Source of the DNA: Microcella alkaliphila
GTDB lineage: Bacteria; Actinomycetota; Actinomycetes; Actinomycetales; Microbacteriaceae
Length of the DNA stretch: 64,000 bases
Assembly: GCF_004216855.1 (NCBI RefSeq)
Contig: NZ_SGXT01000014.1
Span: 124,001-188,000, forward strand
Reading direction: 5' to 3'
Part shown: piece by piece, positions 35,800 through 43,100 of the stretch
How positions within the stretch are numbered: position 1 is the stretch's first letter
How the letters are laid out: each line of letters begins with the position of its first letter
Notes under the pieces: generated by a model
The model's input: the letters and a program-made list of their open reading frames with translations, nothing else
The model's database searches: none
Told to the model about the DNA's origin: nothing
Program-made: the position numbers and the translations under genes

Positions 35800-35832
35800 A
35801 CTATATACACGGAATGACACTCGTGTCATTCC
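35800..35832 (-). promoter_or_regulatory. Promoter with palindromic operator for the peptide gene
   Basis: Perfect 10-bp inverted repeat, arms GGAATGACAC (35811-35820) and GTGTCATTCC (35823-35832), 2-nt centre. On the minus strand a -10-like TATAGT or TATATA lies at 35800-35807, with ATGACA (16-18 bp upstream) inside the palindrome as -35. Overlap with the -35 suggests control by a dimeric repressor, not one encoded next to it. Confidence 0.65.
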
Positions 35833-35908
35833 CCTAGATGTAGTGGTTCGGCGTGTCGCGCGATTTTTTCTGGGGCGGCTGTGAGGGGGCCCTCAATAGA
35901 CTGCATCC

Positions 35909-36592
35909 GTGGCGGATGAACGGGGCGAGACGGGCGAAGAGGCGCCCGCACCCGAGCCCGAAACCGACTCACGCACCCGCGCTGAGAGGCGCCGCGACGA
36001 GCTGATCGAGGAGGGCATCCTCGTCGCCATGGCGGCACTGCGCATGAAGGTGAAGAACCGCACGATCGTGTGGATGCTGCGCGACGGGAATCCGTGGGAC
36101 GACGCCGTCGTGCGCACCATGGTGCGTGAAGAGCTCGCGGGGCTCGCGGACGAGCTGGAACGCGAGGCGGAGCGCCTCGCGGAGCTGCGCCCGAAGGCGG
36201 CCCGCCGGATCGGCCGCTCGCAGCACCAGTACGACTACGGCCAGGAAGACGTGTACCTCTTGCGGCAGCGCGAGAACACGAACCGCGCCGTGGCGCAGAA
36301 ACTCATCGAGTTGGGTGACGACGATGCGGCCGTCGACGCCGTGGGGGCCGGTGTCAAGCACGACAACCTGATGGAGATCGTCTCGGCGGCTCCGCTGCCG
36401 TTCGAGCCGCGATCGGATGACGCGCTCGACCCCGAGCAGCAGCGCCGCGCGATCCGCGCGATCGAGGACGAGCTGCAGGTGATGCTCGCCAAGGCGGAGG
36501 GTCGACCCCTGGTCGTCGGCGCGAGAGGCGCCCGGAGCGCGTCGGGTACGCCGGGTCGCCCGTGGTGGAAGCGCCTGCGCCAGACCCGCTGA
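35909..36592 (+). CDS. Conserved hypothetical protein, charged and helical
   Basis: 227 residues, function unknown. No signal peptide or membrane segment. An acidic N-terminus is followed by RAERRRDELIEEGILVAMAALRMKVKNR, a predicted long helix region of Glu/Arg/Leu (about residues 75-100), and a C-terminal helix (RRAIRAIEDELQVMLAKAEG). I believe similar proteins occur in Microbacteriaceae near this tRNA site, sometimes under unreliable names. It starts with GTG at 35909 and is divergent from the peptide gene. Confidence 0.75.
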   Translation: MADERGETGEEAPAPEPETDSRTRAERRRDELIEEGILVAMAALRMKVKNRTIVWMLRDGNPWDDAVVRTMVREELAGLADELEREAERLAELRPKAARRIGRSQHQYDYGQEDVYLLRQRENTNRAVAQKLIELGDDDAAVDAVGAGVKHDNLMEIVSAAPLPFEPRSDDALDPEQQRRAIRAIEDELQVMLAKAEGRPLVVGARGARSASGTPGRPWWKRLRQTR

Positions 36593-36597
36593 CGGCA

Positions 36598-36699
36598 CAA
36601 CCGTCTCGAGAATTGGTGGCAGAGAAGCGGGACTCGAACCCCGCGAACGCGAACCAGCGTTCGCGGCGCAAGCCAGACGCAACCGTCTCGAGAATTGGT
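36598..36699. repeat. 20-bp direct repeat flanking a degenerate tRNA 3' tail
   Basis: CAACCGTCTCGAGAATTGGT occurs at 36598-36617 and 36680-36699, the second copy including the 3' CCA end of tRNA-Met. Just inside the first copy, on the minus strand, is a T-arm-like GCGGGGTTCGAGTCCCGC followed by TTCTCTGCCACCA. No anticodon or D arm is recognisable. This looks like a partial duplication of the tRNA 3' end, or an attachment-site scar. Confidence 0.7.
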
Positions 36700-36772
36700 A
36701 GCGAGGGCGGGACTCGAACCCGCGACACCACGATTATGAGCCGTGTGCTCTAACCACCTGAGCTACCCCGCC
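36696..36772 (-). tRNA. tRNA-Met (CAT anticodon)
   Basis: 77 nt including an encoded CCA. Acceptor GGCGGGG pairs with CCTCGCT (two G-U wobbles); anticodon loop CTCATAA with CAT; T-arm GCGGGTTCGAGTCCCGC. A normal C-G-type closing with two wobbles suggests an elongator; the initiator would show a C1-A72 mismatch. Confidence 0.92.
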
Positions 36773-36803
36773 GGGCGAAACCGGGGCTACACCCCCGCTT
36801 CAG

Positions 36804-36875
<72 letters not shown>

Positions 36876-36952
36876 GCGACCGATCGGTTACCCGATTTCG
36901 GCACCAGAGAAGATTAGCACCTGTCGCGGGGCGTGTCAGACCGCCGTTCTGC

Positions 36953-38896
36953 TCACGCGTCGGAGCGGGAGACGACGCTCCACTGGGGGCTGTCGGCGGC
37001 CACGGGCACCCCGTGTCCGGGGAAGGCGGGGGCGTCGATTCCGGGTAGCGCCCACGCCGTGAACGACATCCCGGTCGACCGGATGCGCGCGGCGGGCCCG
37101 GCCTGGACGGTGCCGTCCGCGACGGCCTCGCCCCGTGCATCCACAGCAAGTTCGGCGTCGCCGATGAGCCGCACGGCCGCGCCCCCGTCGATGCCGCCGA
37201 GCGCGATGTCGGCGTCGTCGCGCGCCGCGAGTACGAGCACGGTCTCGTCGGCGAGTTCGCGCACGAAGAGGAGCGCATCGTCGCCGACGTGCAGCCAGCG
37301 CAGCGAGCCGGTGCCGAGCGCGCGGTGCTCGCGCCGCAGACGTAGGTGTTCGGCGTAGAGGTCGATGGTGGGGGCGTAGTCGTCGACGCGGTCCCACGGG
37401 ATCGGTGTGCGCGAGTGTTCGCCGTTCTCGCCGGTGAAGCCGAACTCGTCGCCGGCGAAGACGACGGGGATTCCCGGTAGCGACAGGGACAGGCCGAGCG
37501 CCACCGGCACGGCGCCGGGGCGGGCCCGCGTGACGAAGCGGGAGGTGTCGTGCGTGTCGAGGGCGTTCATCGAGTTCAGGCGCGAGCGCCAGGGCATCGC
37601 CGCGGTGAAGCGGGTGTTCGCGTCGGCGACCTGGTGACCCGTGTACTGGGGCATGACCGGGTACGGCAGGCCGAAGAACCAGCTGATGGGGCCCGGCTCG
37701 CTGAGCCACGCCCAGACGGGTCGGGTGAAGCTGGCGTAGGTCATGGCGCCGTGCCAGCCGTCACCCTGCATGTCGCTCTGCGCGTCGTTGGTGCTCTCGG
37801 CGAGGAGCAGGGTGTCGGGGTTGACGCTGCGCATGGTCGCCTGGGTGAGCTGGCGCACCTCGGCGTTGAGGTCGTGGTCGTCGAGGCGGCCGGTCATGTT
37901 GGCGACGTCGATGCGCCAGCCGTCGAGGCCGTACGGCTGCTGCAGCCAGCGGCCGACGACGGAGTCGGGACCGTCAATGAAGCGGCGGCGCAGCTCGTCG
38001 CTCGCCCAGTTGAGCTTCGGCAGGCTCTCGACGCCGAGCCACGACACGTAGCGGCCGTCGTCGTCGAGGTAGTAGAAGGCGCGCTCAGGCGCGTCGGCGC
38101 TCGCCCGGGCCGCGACGAACCACTCGTGGGCGTCGCCCGAGTGGTTGAGCGTCAGGTCGCCCATCACCTTGATTCCGCGCGCGTGGGCCGCCTCAACGAG
38201 CCGCACAAGCGCCTTGTCACCGCCGAGAAGCGGGTCGACCTGGTCGAAGCTGTGGGCGTCGTAGCGGTGGTTCGACCGGCCAGGAAACACCGGGGTCAGG
38301 TACAACACGGTCGCGCCGAGCCGCTCGAGATGGTCGAGATGCTCGGTGATTCCGTCGAGGTCTCCCCCGTAGAACTGCCGCGGCGTCGACGGACCCTGGT
38401 AGATCGGCTCGTCATGCCACTCGGCCGGCTCTGCCCACTCGGGCAGCTCGCGATCGTCGGCGGCGGATGATCGGGCGAAGCGATCGGGGAACACCTGGTA
38501 CATGACTGCCTCGGCCCCCCACGCCGGCGGCGGCGCGAAGGTGACGAGGCGGAAGTCGTCGTCGTCGCGGGTCTCGATGTCGCTGAGTCCGGCCTGCGAG
38601 AGGAAGTGCGTCTCGCCGCTCGCCCGGGTGATGATGAAGCGGTAGCCGTGGACCGGATTCTCGATCAGCAGCTCGGCCTCCCACCAACTCGCATCGTCGT
38701 CGTGGTGGACGACGACCGCCGGGGTGAACCGCGGCTCATGGTTGGGGTTCGAGCGCGTCTTCACCCCGGCTACGTGGCCGTAGCGGTGAGGCACGCGCAG
38801 GCGCACGCGCACGGCATCACCGAGAGCGGGCTCTTGGGTCGAGACGTAGAGGGGCGACCCGTCGTGGTGCGGACGGGCATCGATGTCAGGCAGCAC
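36953..38896 (-). CDS. GH13 alpha-glycosidase (maltodextrin glucosidase / cyclomaltodextrinase-like)
   Basis: 647 residues. An N-terminal beta-sandwich of about 115 residues (FRFIITRASGETHFLS-like region, HGYRFIITRASGETHFLS) resembles the starch-binding domain of neopullulanases. The TIM-barrel begins at EAVMYQVFPDRFARS. Catalytic residues are nucleophile Asp330 (DGWRIDVAN), acid/base Glu367 (LLLAEST) and Asp450 (NALDTHDTSRF). No signal peptide, so it acts on maltodextrins after import. It is the last gene of malE-malF-malG-GH13. The start is GTG at 38896, with AAGGA 11 nt upstream. Confidence 0.9.
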   Translation of the reverse strand: MLPDIDARPHHDGSPLYVSTQEPALGDAVRVRLRVPHRYGHVAGVKTRSNPNHEPRFTPAVVVHHDDDASWWEAELLIENPVHGYRFIITRASGETHFLSQAGLSDIETRDDDDFRLVTFAPPPAWGAEAVMYQVFPDRFARSSAADDRELPEWAEPAEWHDEPIYQGPSTPRQFYGGDLDGITEHLDHLERLGATVLYLTPVFPGRSNHRYDAHSFDQVDPLLGGDKALVRLVEAAHARGIKVMGDLTLNHSGDAHEWFVAARASADAPERAFYYLDDDGRYVSWLGVESLPKLNWASDELRRRFIDGPDSVVGRWLQQPYGLDGWRIDVANMTGRLDDHDLNAEVRQLTQATMRSVNPDTLLLAESTNDAQSDMQGDGWHGAMTYASFTRPVWAWLSEPGPISWFFGLPYPVMPQYTGHQVADANTRFTAAMPWRSRLNSMNALDTHDTSRFVTRARPGAVPVALGLSLSLPGIPVVFAGDEFGFTGENGEHSRTPIPWDRVDDYAPTIDLYAEHLRLRREHRALGTGSLRWLHVGDDALLFVRELADETVLVLAARDDADIALGGIDGGAAVRLIGDAELAVDARGEAVADGTVQAGPAARIRSTGMSFTAWALPGIDAPAFPGHGVPVAADSPQWSVVSRSDA

Positions 38897-38933
38897 GGGC
38901 AGGGTGGTCCTTCGCGGTGGCGCGCGCGTCGTC

Positions 38934-39926
38934 TTACTTGACGCTGCCGGCGGTGAGCCCGCCGATGATGTACTTCTGCAGGTAGAGGAACAGCGCCATC
39001 ACGGGGATTGCCGCGAGCACCGCTCCCGCCGAGAAGATCGTCCAGTTCGTGGACGTCTCCTGACTGATGAACTGATACAGCCCGACCGCGAGGGTCTGCG
39101 TCTGCGGGCTCGTGAGTACGACCGAGGCGATGACGAACTCGCTGGTGGTCGCGATGAACGACAGTAGCCCGACCACGGCGAGGATCGGCGCGACGAGGCG
39201 CAGGATGATCGTGAAGAAGATGCGCGCGTGACTCGCGCCGTCGATCTTCGCCGCTTCGTCGATCGAGACCGGCACGGTGTTGAAGAACCCGTACATGAGA
39301 TAGGTGTTCACGCCGAGCGCGCCGCCGAGGTAGACGAGGATCAGGCCGGCCTGGGTGCCGATTCCGATCTGCGGGAAGATGTCGCCGATTCCGCTCAGCA
39401 GCAAGAAGATGGCGACGACGCCGAGCAGCTGCGGGAACATCTGCACGAGCAGCAGGGTCAGCAGGCCGACCCGGCGGCCGGTGAAGCGCATCCGCGAAAA
39501 GGCGTACGCGGCGAGCGCCCCGAGGAAGACGGTGCCGACCGCGGTCGTGAGCCCGATGATCATCGTGTTCAGGAACCACGCGGCGTACGGCTGCTGCGGC
39601 AGCTGGAACAGCTCGACGTAGTTGCCGAAGTCGATCGTGCGGAACAGCACGTTCGAGCCGACCAGCGTTCCCGTGGGGTTGAGCGAGGCCGACAGCACGT
39701 ACAGCAGCGGGAACGCCGCGAAGACGAGCATGACGATGCCGATGAGGTGCCGCCACCCGGTGTCACGGGCCCAGAAGAGGAAGCCGCGCTTGCGGCGCTC
39801 CGGGATGCTCGTGTGCGGCCGGTCAGCGGACGGCGCGGTCGCGACGGTGGTCGCCGCCCCGGCGACTGCCGGGTTGAGGCGCGCGCCGATCTGTTGGCCA
39901 TCGGACGGGTTGAAGGGGTTCGTCAT
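38934..39926 (-). CDS. malG: Maltose/maltodextrin ABC transporter permease MalG
   Basis: 330 residues with six membrane helices after a 45-residue cytoplasmic N-terminus. The EAA loop DEAAKIDGASHARIFFTIIL is intact and the C-terminus ends LQKYIIGGLTAGSVK, as in MalG proteins. It follows malF by one base. No ATPase gene is adjacent; a shared MsiK-type ATPase is expected elsewhere. Confidence 0.93.
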   Translation of the reverse strand: MTNPFNPSDGQQIGARLNPAVAGAATTVATAPSADRPHTSIPERRKRGFLFWARDTGWRHLIGIVMLVFAAFPLLYVLSASLNPTGTLVGSNVLFRTIDFGNYVELFQLPQQPYAAWFLNTMIIGLTTAVGTVFLGALAAYAFSRMRFTGRRVGLLTLLLVQMFPQLLGVVAIFLLLSGIGDIFPQIGIGTQAGLILVYLGGALGVNTYLMYGFFNTVPVSIDEAAKIDGASHARIFFTIILRLVAPILAVVGLLSFIATTSEFVIASVVLTSPQTQTLAVGLYQFISQETSTNWTIFSAGAVLAAIPVMALFLYLQKYIIGGLTAGSVK

Positions 39927-39927
39927 G

Positions 39928-41559
39928 TCAGTTCAACTCCTCGAGGGCCTTGGTCTGGCGGAAGCTGATGATCGACACCGTCGCGACGATGATGAAGATC
40001 AGGATCGCGAAGGCGCTTGCGAGGCCGTAGTCGCGGCCGGTTCCGGCGCCGAACGCCACCTTGTAGACGAGCGTGATGAGGATGTCGGTGGCACCCGCAT
40101 CCACGCCGGCGGTGACGTCGCGCGGACCGCCTCCCGTCAGCATGTAGATGATGTTGAAGTTGTTGAAGTTGAACGCGAAGCTCGAGATGAGCAGCGGCGC
40201 GACCGATACGAGCAGCAGCGGGAACTTGATGAGTCGGAACACGGCCCAGGGTTTGGCACCGTCGACGGTGGCGGCCTCCGTCAGCTCCTCCGGAATCGAC
40301 TGCAGCGCCCCCGTGCAGATGAGGAACATGTAGGGGAAGCCGAGCCACAGGTTCACCGTCAAGACGCTGATCTTCGCCAGCCACGGATCGGTCAGCCACG
40401 GGATGCTCGCCCCGCCAAACAAGACCTGGTTGATGTACCCGAAGTCCTGGTTGAACAACCCGAGCCAGACGAGCCCCGAGAGGAAGCCGGGGAAGGCGTA
40501 CGGGAGGATCATGATGAGCCGGTAGGCCTTCTTGCCCTTCATGCCGGGCTTGTTGAACACGATCGCGAGGAACAGTCCGAGCGCGAACGTGGTCGCGACG
40601 GAGAGGATCGCGAAGGCGAAGGTCCAGATGGTGACGCTGATGAGCGGCCCGCGAATGTTGTCACTCGTGAACGCCTTCACGAAGTTGTCGAAACCGACAT
40701 TGATCGTCCAGCCGGGGATCAGCTCGCGGCCATCGTCGTTGACGAAAGCGCCGTTGCCTCCGTCGCGGTAGATGACTCCGGCCGCGTCGGTGAAGGTGTC
40801 GGTGGCCTCGTCGTATTCGAGGGCCGACAGATAGAGGTAGGCGTTCGAACCGTCCGGGGTGCGTAGCGCCCCGTCGGCCGGGTCATCGCTGAACGGCACC
40901 GAGAGGGTCGTGATGGCGCGTTGGTTGGCGAGCAGGTCGGCAAAGCTCAGTGAGGTGTAGCCGTCGACGGCGACGGCCTTGCCGGTCGAGTCGAGTTCGG
41001 CGCCGCCGGCCGGTGCGAGCGGCTCATCGGGGCTGCCGAGGAACACCTCGCCGGTCGGGGTAGTCACGAGGAAGGCGTAGTCGCCGCCCTGCTCCAGCAC
41101 CTGGAGGCGGAAGGTCGGAGAGTCGGGCACGCGGTTCAGGGACGTGAGCTGGATGTTTGCGATCGCATCCTCTTTCGTGCCGTTCCGCCCGTCGCCGTAG
41201 TTCGTGAAGGCGATGTAGCCCGAGTACACGACGACGAAGATCTGGAACACGGCGAGGAACAGCAGGCCCGGCGCCAGGTACTTGGCGGGCAGGCCCCCAG
41301 GCCGCAGGTAGATCCAGTTGATGACGAGGGTCACGGCGAGCGTGATGCCGAAGATGAGCCACGACTCCTGCATGAACAGGACGAACATGGCGAACACGGC
41401 GAGCGAGTCGACGAGGCCGAGCAACACGATCTTGAACGCCCAGCCGCGCAGGCTGTTGCTCGAGTTGGTCGCCATGACGCGGGCGGGGATTCCGCCGCCG
41501 CGGGTACGGGGTGGGGGCGTGACGACCGGCTGGTCCGTCCCGGGAGTGGTGTTGCTCAT
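39928..41559 (-). CDS. malF: Maltose/maltodextrin ABC transporter permease MalF
   Basis: 543 residues. Like enteric MalF it has a cluster of N-terminal helices, then a large extracytoplasmic loop (about residues 125-290; GGDYAFLVTTPTGEVFLGSPDEP and similar), then the permease core with the EAA motif TEAATVDGAKPWAVFRLI. The start ATG at 41559 has GAGGAA nearby; a reading 59 codons longer has no support. It is preceded by two tandem hairpins after malE. Confidence 0.93.
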   Translation of the reverse strand: MSNTTPGTDQPVVTPPPRTRGGGIPARVMATNSSNSLRGWAFKIVLLGLVDSLAVFAMFVLFMQESWLIFGITLAVTLVINWIYLRPGGLPAKYLAPGLLFLAVFQIFVVVYSGYIAFTNYGDGRNGTKEDAIANIQLTSLNRVPDSPTFRLQVLEQGGDYAFLVTTPTGEVFLGSPDEPLAPAGGAELDSTGKAVAVDGYTSLSFADLLANQRAITTLSVPFSDDPADGALRTPDGSNAYLYLSALEYDEATDTFTDAAGVIYRDGGNGAFVNDDGRELIPGWTINVGFDNFVKAFTSDNIRGPLISVTIWTFAFAILSVATTFALGLFLAIVFNKPGMKGKKAYRLIMILPYAFPGFLSGLVWLGLFNQDFGYINQVLFGGASIPWLTDPWLAKISVLTVNLWLGFPYMFLICTGALQSIPEELTEAATVDGAKPWAVFRLIKFPLLLVSVAPLLISSFAFNFNNFNIIYMLTGGGPRDVTAGVDAGATDILITLVYKVAFGAGTGRDYGLASAFAILIFIIVATVSIISFRQTKALEELN

Positions 41560-41592
41560 CGTTCCTCGTCTCACTGCACAGGAGGGTGTGGC

Positions 41593-41669
41593 GCGGTGCC
41601 GACCGCGGTCGGCACCGCGACGGTGCAGCGAGGCCCTCCGCGATGCGGATGCTCGCGAAGGGCCTCGCT
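41593..41669 (-). terminator. Tandem hairpins between malE and malF
   Basis: A 26-bp perfect palindrome at 41593-41618 (centre ACCGCGGT) and an 11-bp stem AGCGAGGCCCT (41627-41637) / AGGGCCTCGCT (41659-41669). Both sit in the malE-malF gap of 131 bp. They likely limit read-through or protect the malE mRNA 3' end. Confidence 0.7.
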
Positions 41670-41690
41670 TGTCACCTGCGGTCTCGGGGT

Positions 41691-42797
41691 TTAGCCGTCG
41701 ACCTTCTCCTGGATGCTCGCAACCATCGCGCGCCACAGCTCAACCGGGTCACCCTGGCCGTTGATGATGGCGACCTGGGTCGAGCCCCAGTCACTCCACA
41801 CGACGTCCATCGCGGGAACGTTCGGCATCGGGACGCCGTCGGCACCGACGGCACCGAACGCGGCAACGTCAGCGTCACCCTGCGCGGCCTCGAAGGCGCT
41901 CAGCAGCGCCGGGGCGCGGCCACCGACCTCGTACAGCGCGGTCTGCACCTCTTCGCTACCGATGTAGTTCACGAGGAACTCGGTGGCGGCGATGGTGTTC
42001 TCGCTGCGCGACGAGACGAAGAAGCCCTGCACGCCGACGAACGGCGAGGCGGTCTCGCCACCGGCCGACGGGATCGCGTCGATCGCGTAGTTGATGCCTG
42101 CTTCCTTCACGGCCGGAAGGTTCCAGGGCCCGGTGAGGAAGAACGGCGACTTGCCGGCGACGAACTCTTCGCGGGCGATGTCACCCGAGATGTTCGTGTT
42201 GAGGATGCCGTCGGCACCCCACGCGGCGAGCGCGGTGGCGAACTGCTCGCCACCCTCGTTGCCGAGGGCGAGCGTCGTCGGGTCGTAGGTGCCGTCAGCG
42301 GTGATCTCGAACACCGGAGCACCGAACGACGCCTGGAAGGGGTACAGGTGGTACGGGTCGGCCGCGTTCGGGTCGAGACCCACGAGGAAGCGGTACTCGG
42401 CGCCGGAGGCCTCGCCGGCGGCAATCATCTCGTCGAAGGTGGCGGGAGCCTCCGCGGCGAGGTCGACATTGCGGATGAGCGCGATGTTCTCGACCGAGTA
42501 GGGCAGACCGTAGGTCTGGCCCTCGTAGCTCATGGCCGTGATCGCGACGTCCTGGAAGTCGCCGGCGGCGTCGCCCAGCTCGAGCGGCGCAACAACACCG
42601 TTCTGCACGAGCTTGCCCAGCCAGTCGTGCGCACCGACGATGACGTCGGGGCCGTTGCCGGTGGGGGCCTGGGTGATGAAGTCGTCGCGGATCGCGCCGA
42701 AGTCCTTCGTCACGAGCTCGACCGCAACACCGCGGTCGGCTTCGAACTGAGCGGCGATGTCCTCCAGGACTCCGGCGCGGTCAGCGTCGACCCACAC
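41691..42797 (-). CDS. malE: Maltose/maltodextrin-binding protein MalE with disrupted 5' end
   Basis: The mature sugar-binding domain is complete: it starts STLTVWVDADRAG and contains GPDVIVGAHDWLGKLVQNG, KSPFFLTGPWNLP and GVQGFFVSSRSEN, characteristic of maltose-binding proteins. The only standard in-frame start, GTG at 42797, falls within the first beta-strand. No signal peptide or lipobox is encoded upstream on this strand in any frame. As written, the protein (368 aa) would not be exported. A frameshift, a small rearrangement or an assembly error is likely; see 42798-42920. It is followed by malF, malG and a GH13 gene. Confidence 0.8.
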   Translation of the reverse strand: MWVDADRAGVLEDIAAQFEADRGVAVELVTKDFGAIRDDFITQAPTGNGPDVIVGAHDWLGKLVQNGVVAPLELGDAAGDFQDVAITAMSYEGQTYGLPYSVENIALIRNVDLAAEAPATFDEMIAAGEASGAEYRFLVGLDPNAADPYHLYPFQASFGAPVFEITADGTYDPTTLALGNEGGEQFATALAAWGADGILNTNISGDIAREEFVAGKSPFFLTGPWNLPAVKEAGINYAIDAIPSAGGETASPFVGVQGFFVSSRSENTIAATEFLVNYIGSEEVQTALYEVGGRAPALLSAFEAAQGDADVAAFGAVGADGVPMPNVPAMDVVWSDWGSTQVAIINGQGDPVELWRAMVASIQEKVDG

Positions 42798-42920
42798 GGT
42801 CAGCGTGCTCGACGCCGCGGGGGTTTCGGGGGCGGTCGTGGGGTCGGCGGGCTCGGCCTCGCCGGCGCGCTGCCGGTGCTGTCTGCCTGTGGCAGACGGT
42901 CACCGTCGCCAAGAGGCCAT
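42798..42920 (-). other. Scrambled signal-peptide region of malE
   Basis: Minus-strand frames here give only a Pro/Ala/Glu linker or ATG (42920) MASWRR then stop. The plus strand at 42846-42902 reads GGLGLAGALPVLSACGRRS, a lipobox-like segment. Inverting exactly these 57 bp joins MASWRR to it and to DPTTAPETP of malE in one frame. Mini-hairpins (CAAGAG/CTCTTG, GACGGT/ACCGTC, GTCTGCC/GGCAGAC) crowd the upstream end. This is an inference that needs long-read evidence. Confidence 0.45.
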
Positions 42921-42941
42921 TCTCTTGATGCGCTCGCGGAT

Positions 42942-42955
42942 TGCAAGCGCTTACA
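42942..42955. promoter_or_regulatory. LacI-type operator at the malE promoter
   Basis: TGCAAGCGCTTACA, differing by one base from the perfect palindrome at 47224-47237 before the third LacI gene. A TATAAC-like -10 lies immediately upstream on the minus strand. This links that regulator to malEFG. Confidence 0.7.
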
Positions 42956-43038
42956 GTTATAGCACTTCCGCTGAATCCCCACAACCATGGATTTTTGCGG
43001 ACGCTCCGCGACCACTCGCTGAAAGAATGCTGGAAGCC

Positions 43039-43071
43039 TGGAAACGCTTCCACCACGTGGAACCGTTTCCA
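43039..43071. promoter_or_regulatory. Tandem LacI-type operators at the GH13 promoter
   Basis: TGGAAACGCTTCCA (43039-43052) and TGGAACCGTTTCCA (43058-43071), two near-perfect 14-bp palindromes 19 bp apart, in the 303-bp divergent region before the alpha-glucosidase gene. They are similar to, but not the same as, the TGCAAGCGCTTGCA class, so a second regulator may bind here. Confidence 0.7.
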
Positions 43072-43094
43072 CAGTCAGCGTTTTCGCGTATCGT
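43066..43094 (+). promoter_or_regulatory. Possible promoter of a leaderless GH13 transcript
   Basis: TTTCCA (43066-43071), 17-bp spacer, TATCGT (43089-43094), then only 6 bp to the ATG at 43101. No Shine-Dalgarno precedes the ATG. If used, transcription begins at the start codon. The operator at 43058-43071 overlaps the -35. Confidence 0.45.
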
Positions 43095-43100
43095 GGCCGC

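Noticed and set aside
36612-36680. An additional complete tRNA gene before tRNA-Met
   Set aside because: Only a T-arm and acceptor tail are recognisable. No D arm or anticodon stem can be folded.
42846-42902. Site-specific invertible DNA switch in malE
   Set aside because: The segment ends share no inverted repeat longer than about 4 bp and no recombinase gene is near, so a programmed switch is not supported.
41586-42962. 458-residue plus-strand open frame over malE
   Set aside because: It is the antisense shadow of malE. Only its last part, with a lipobox-like stretch, was used for the inversion hypothesis.
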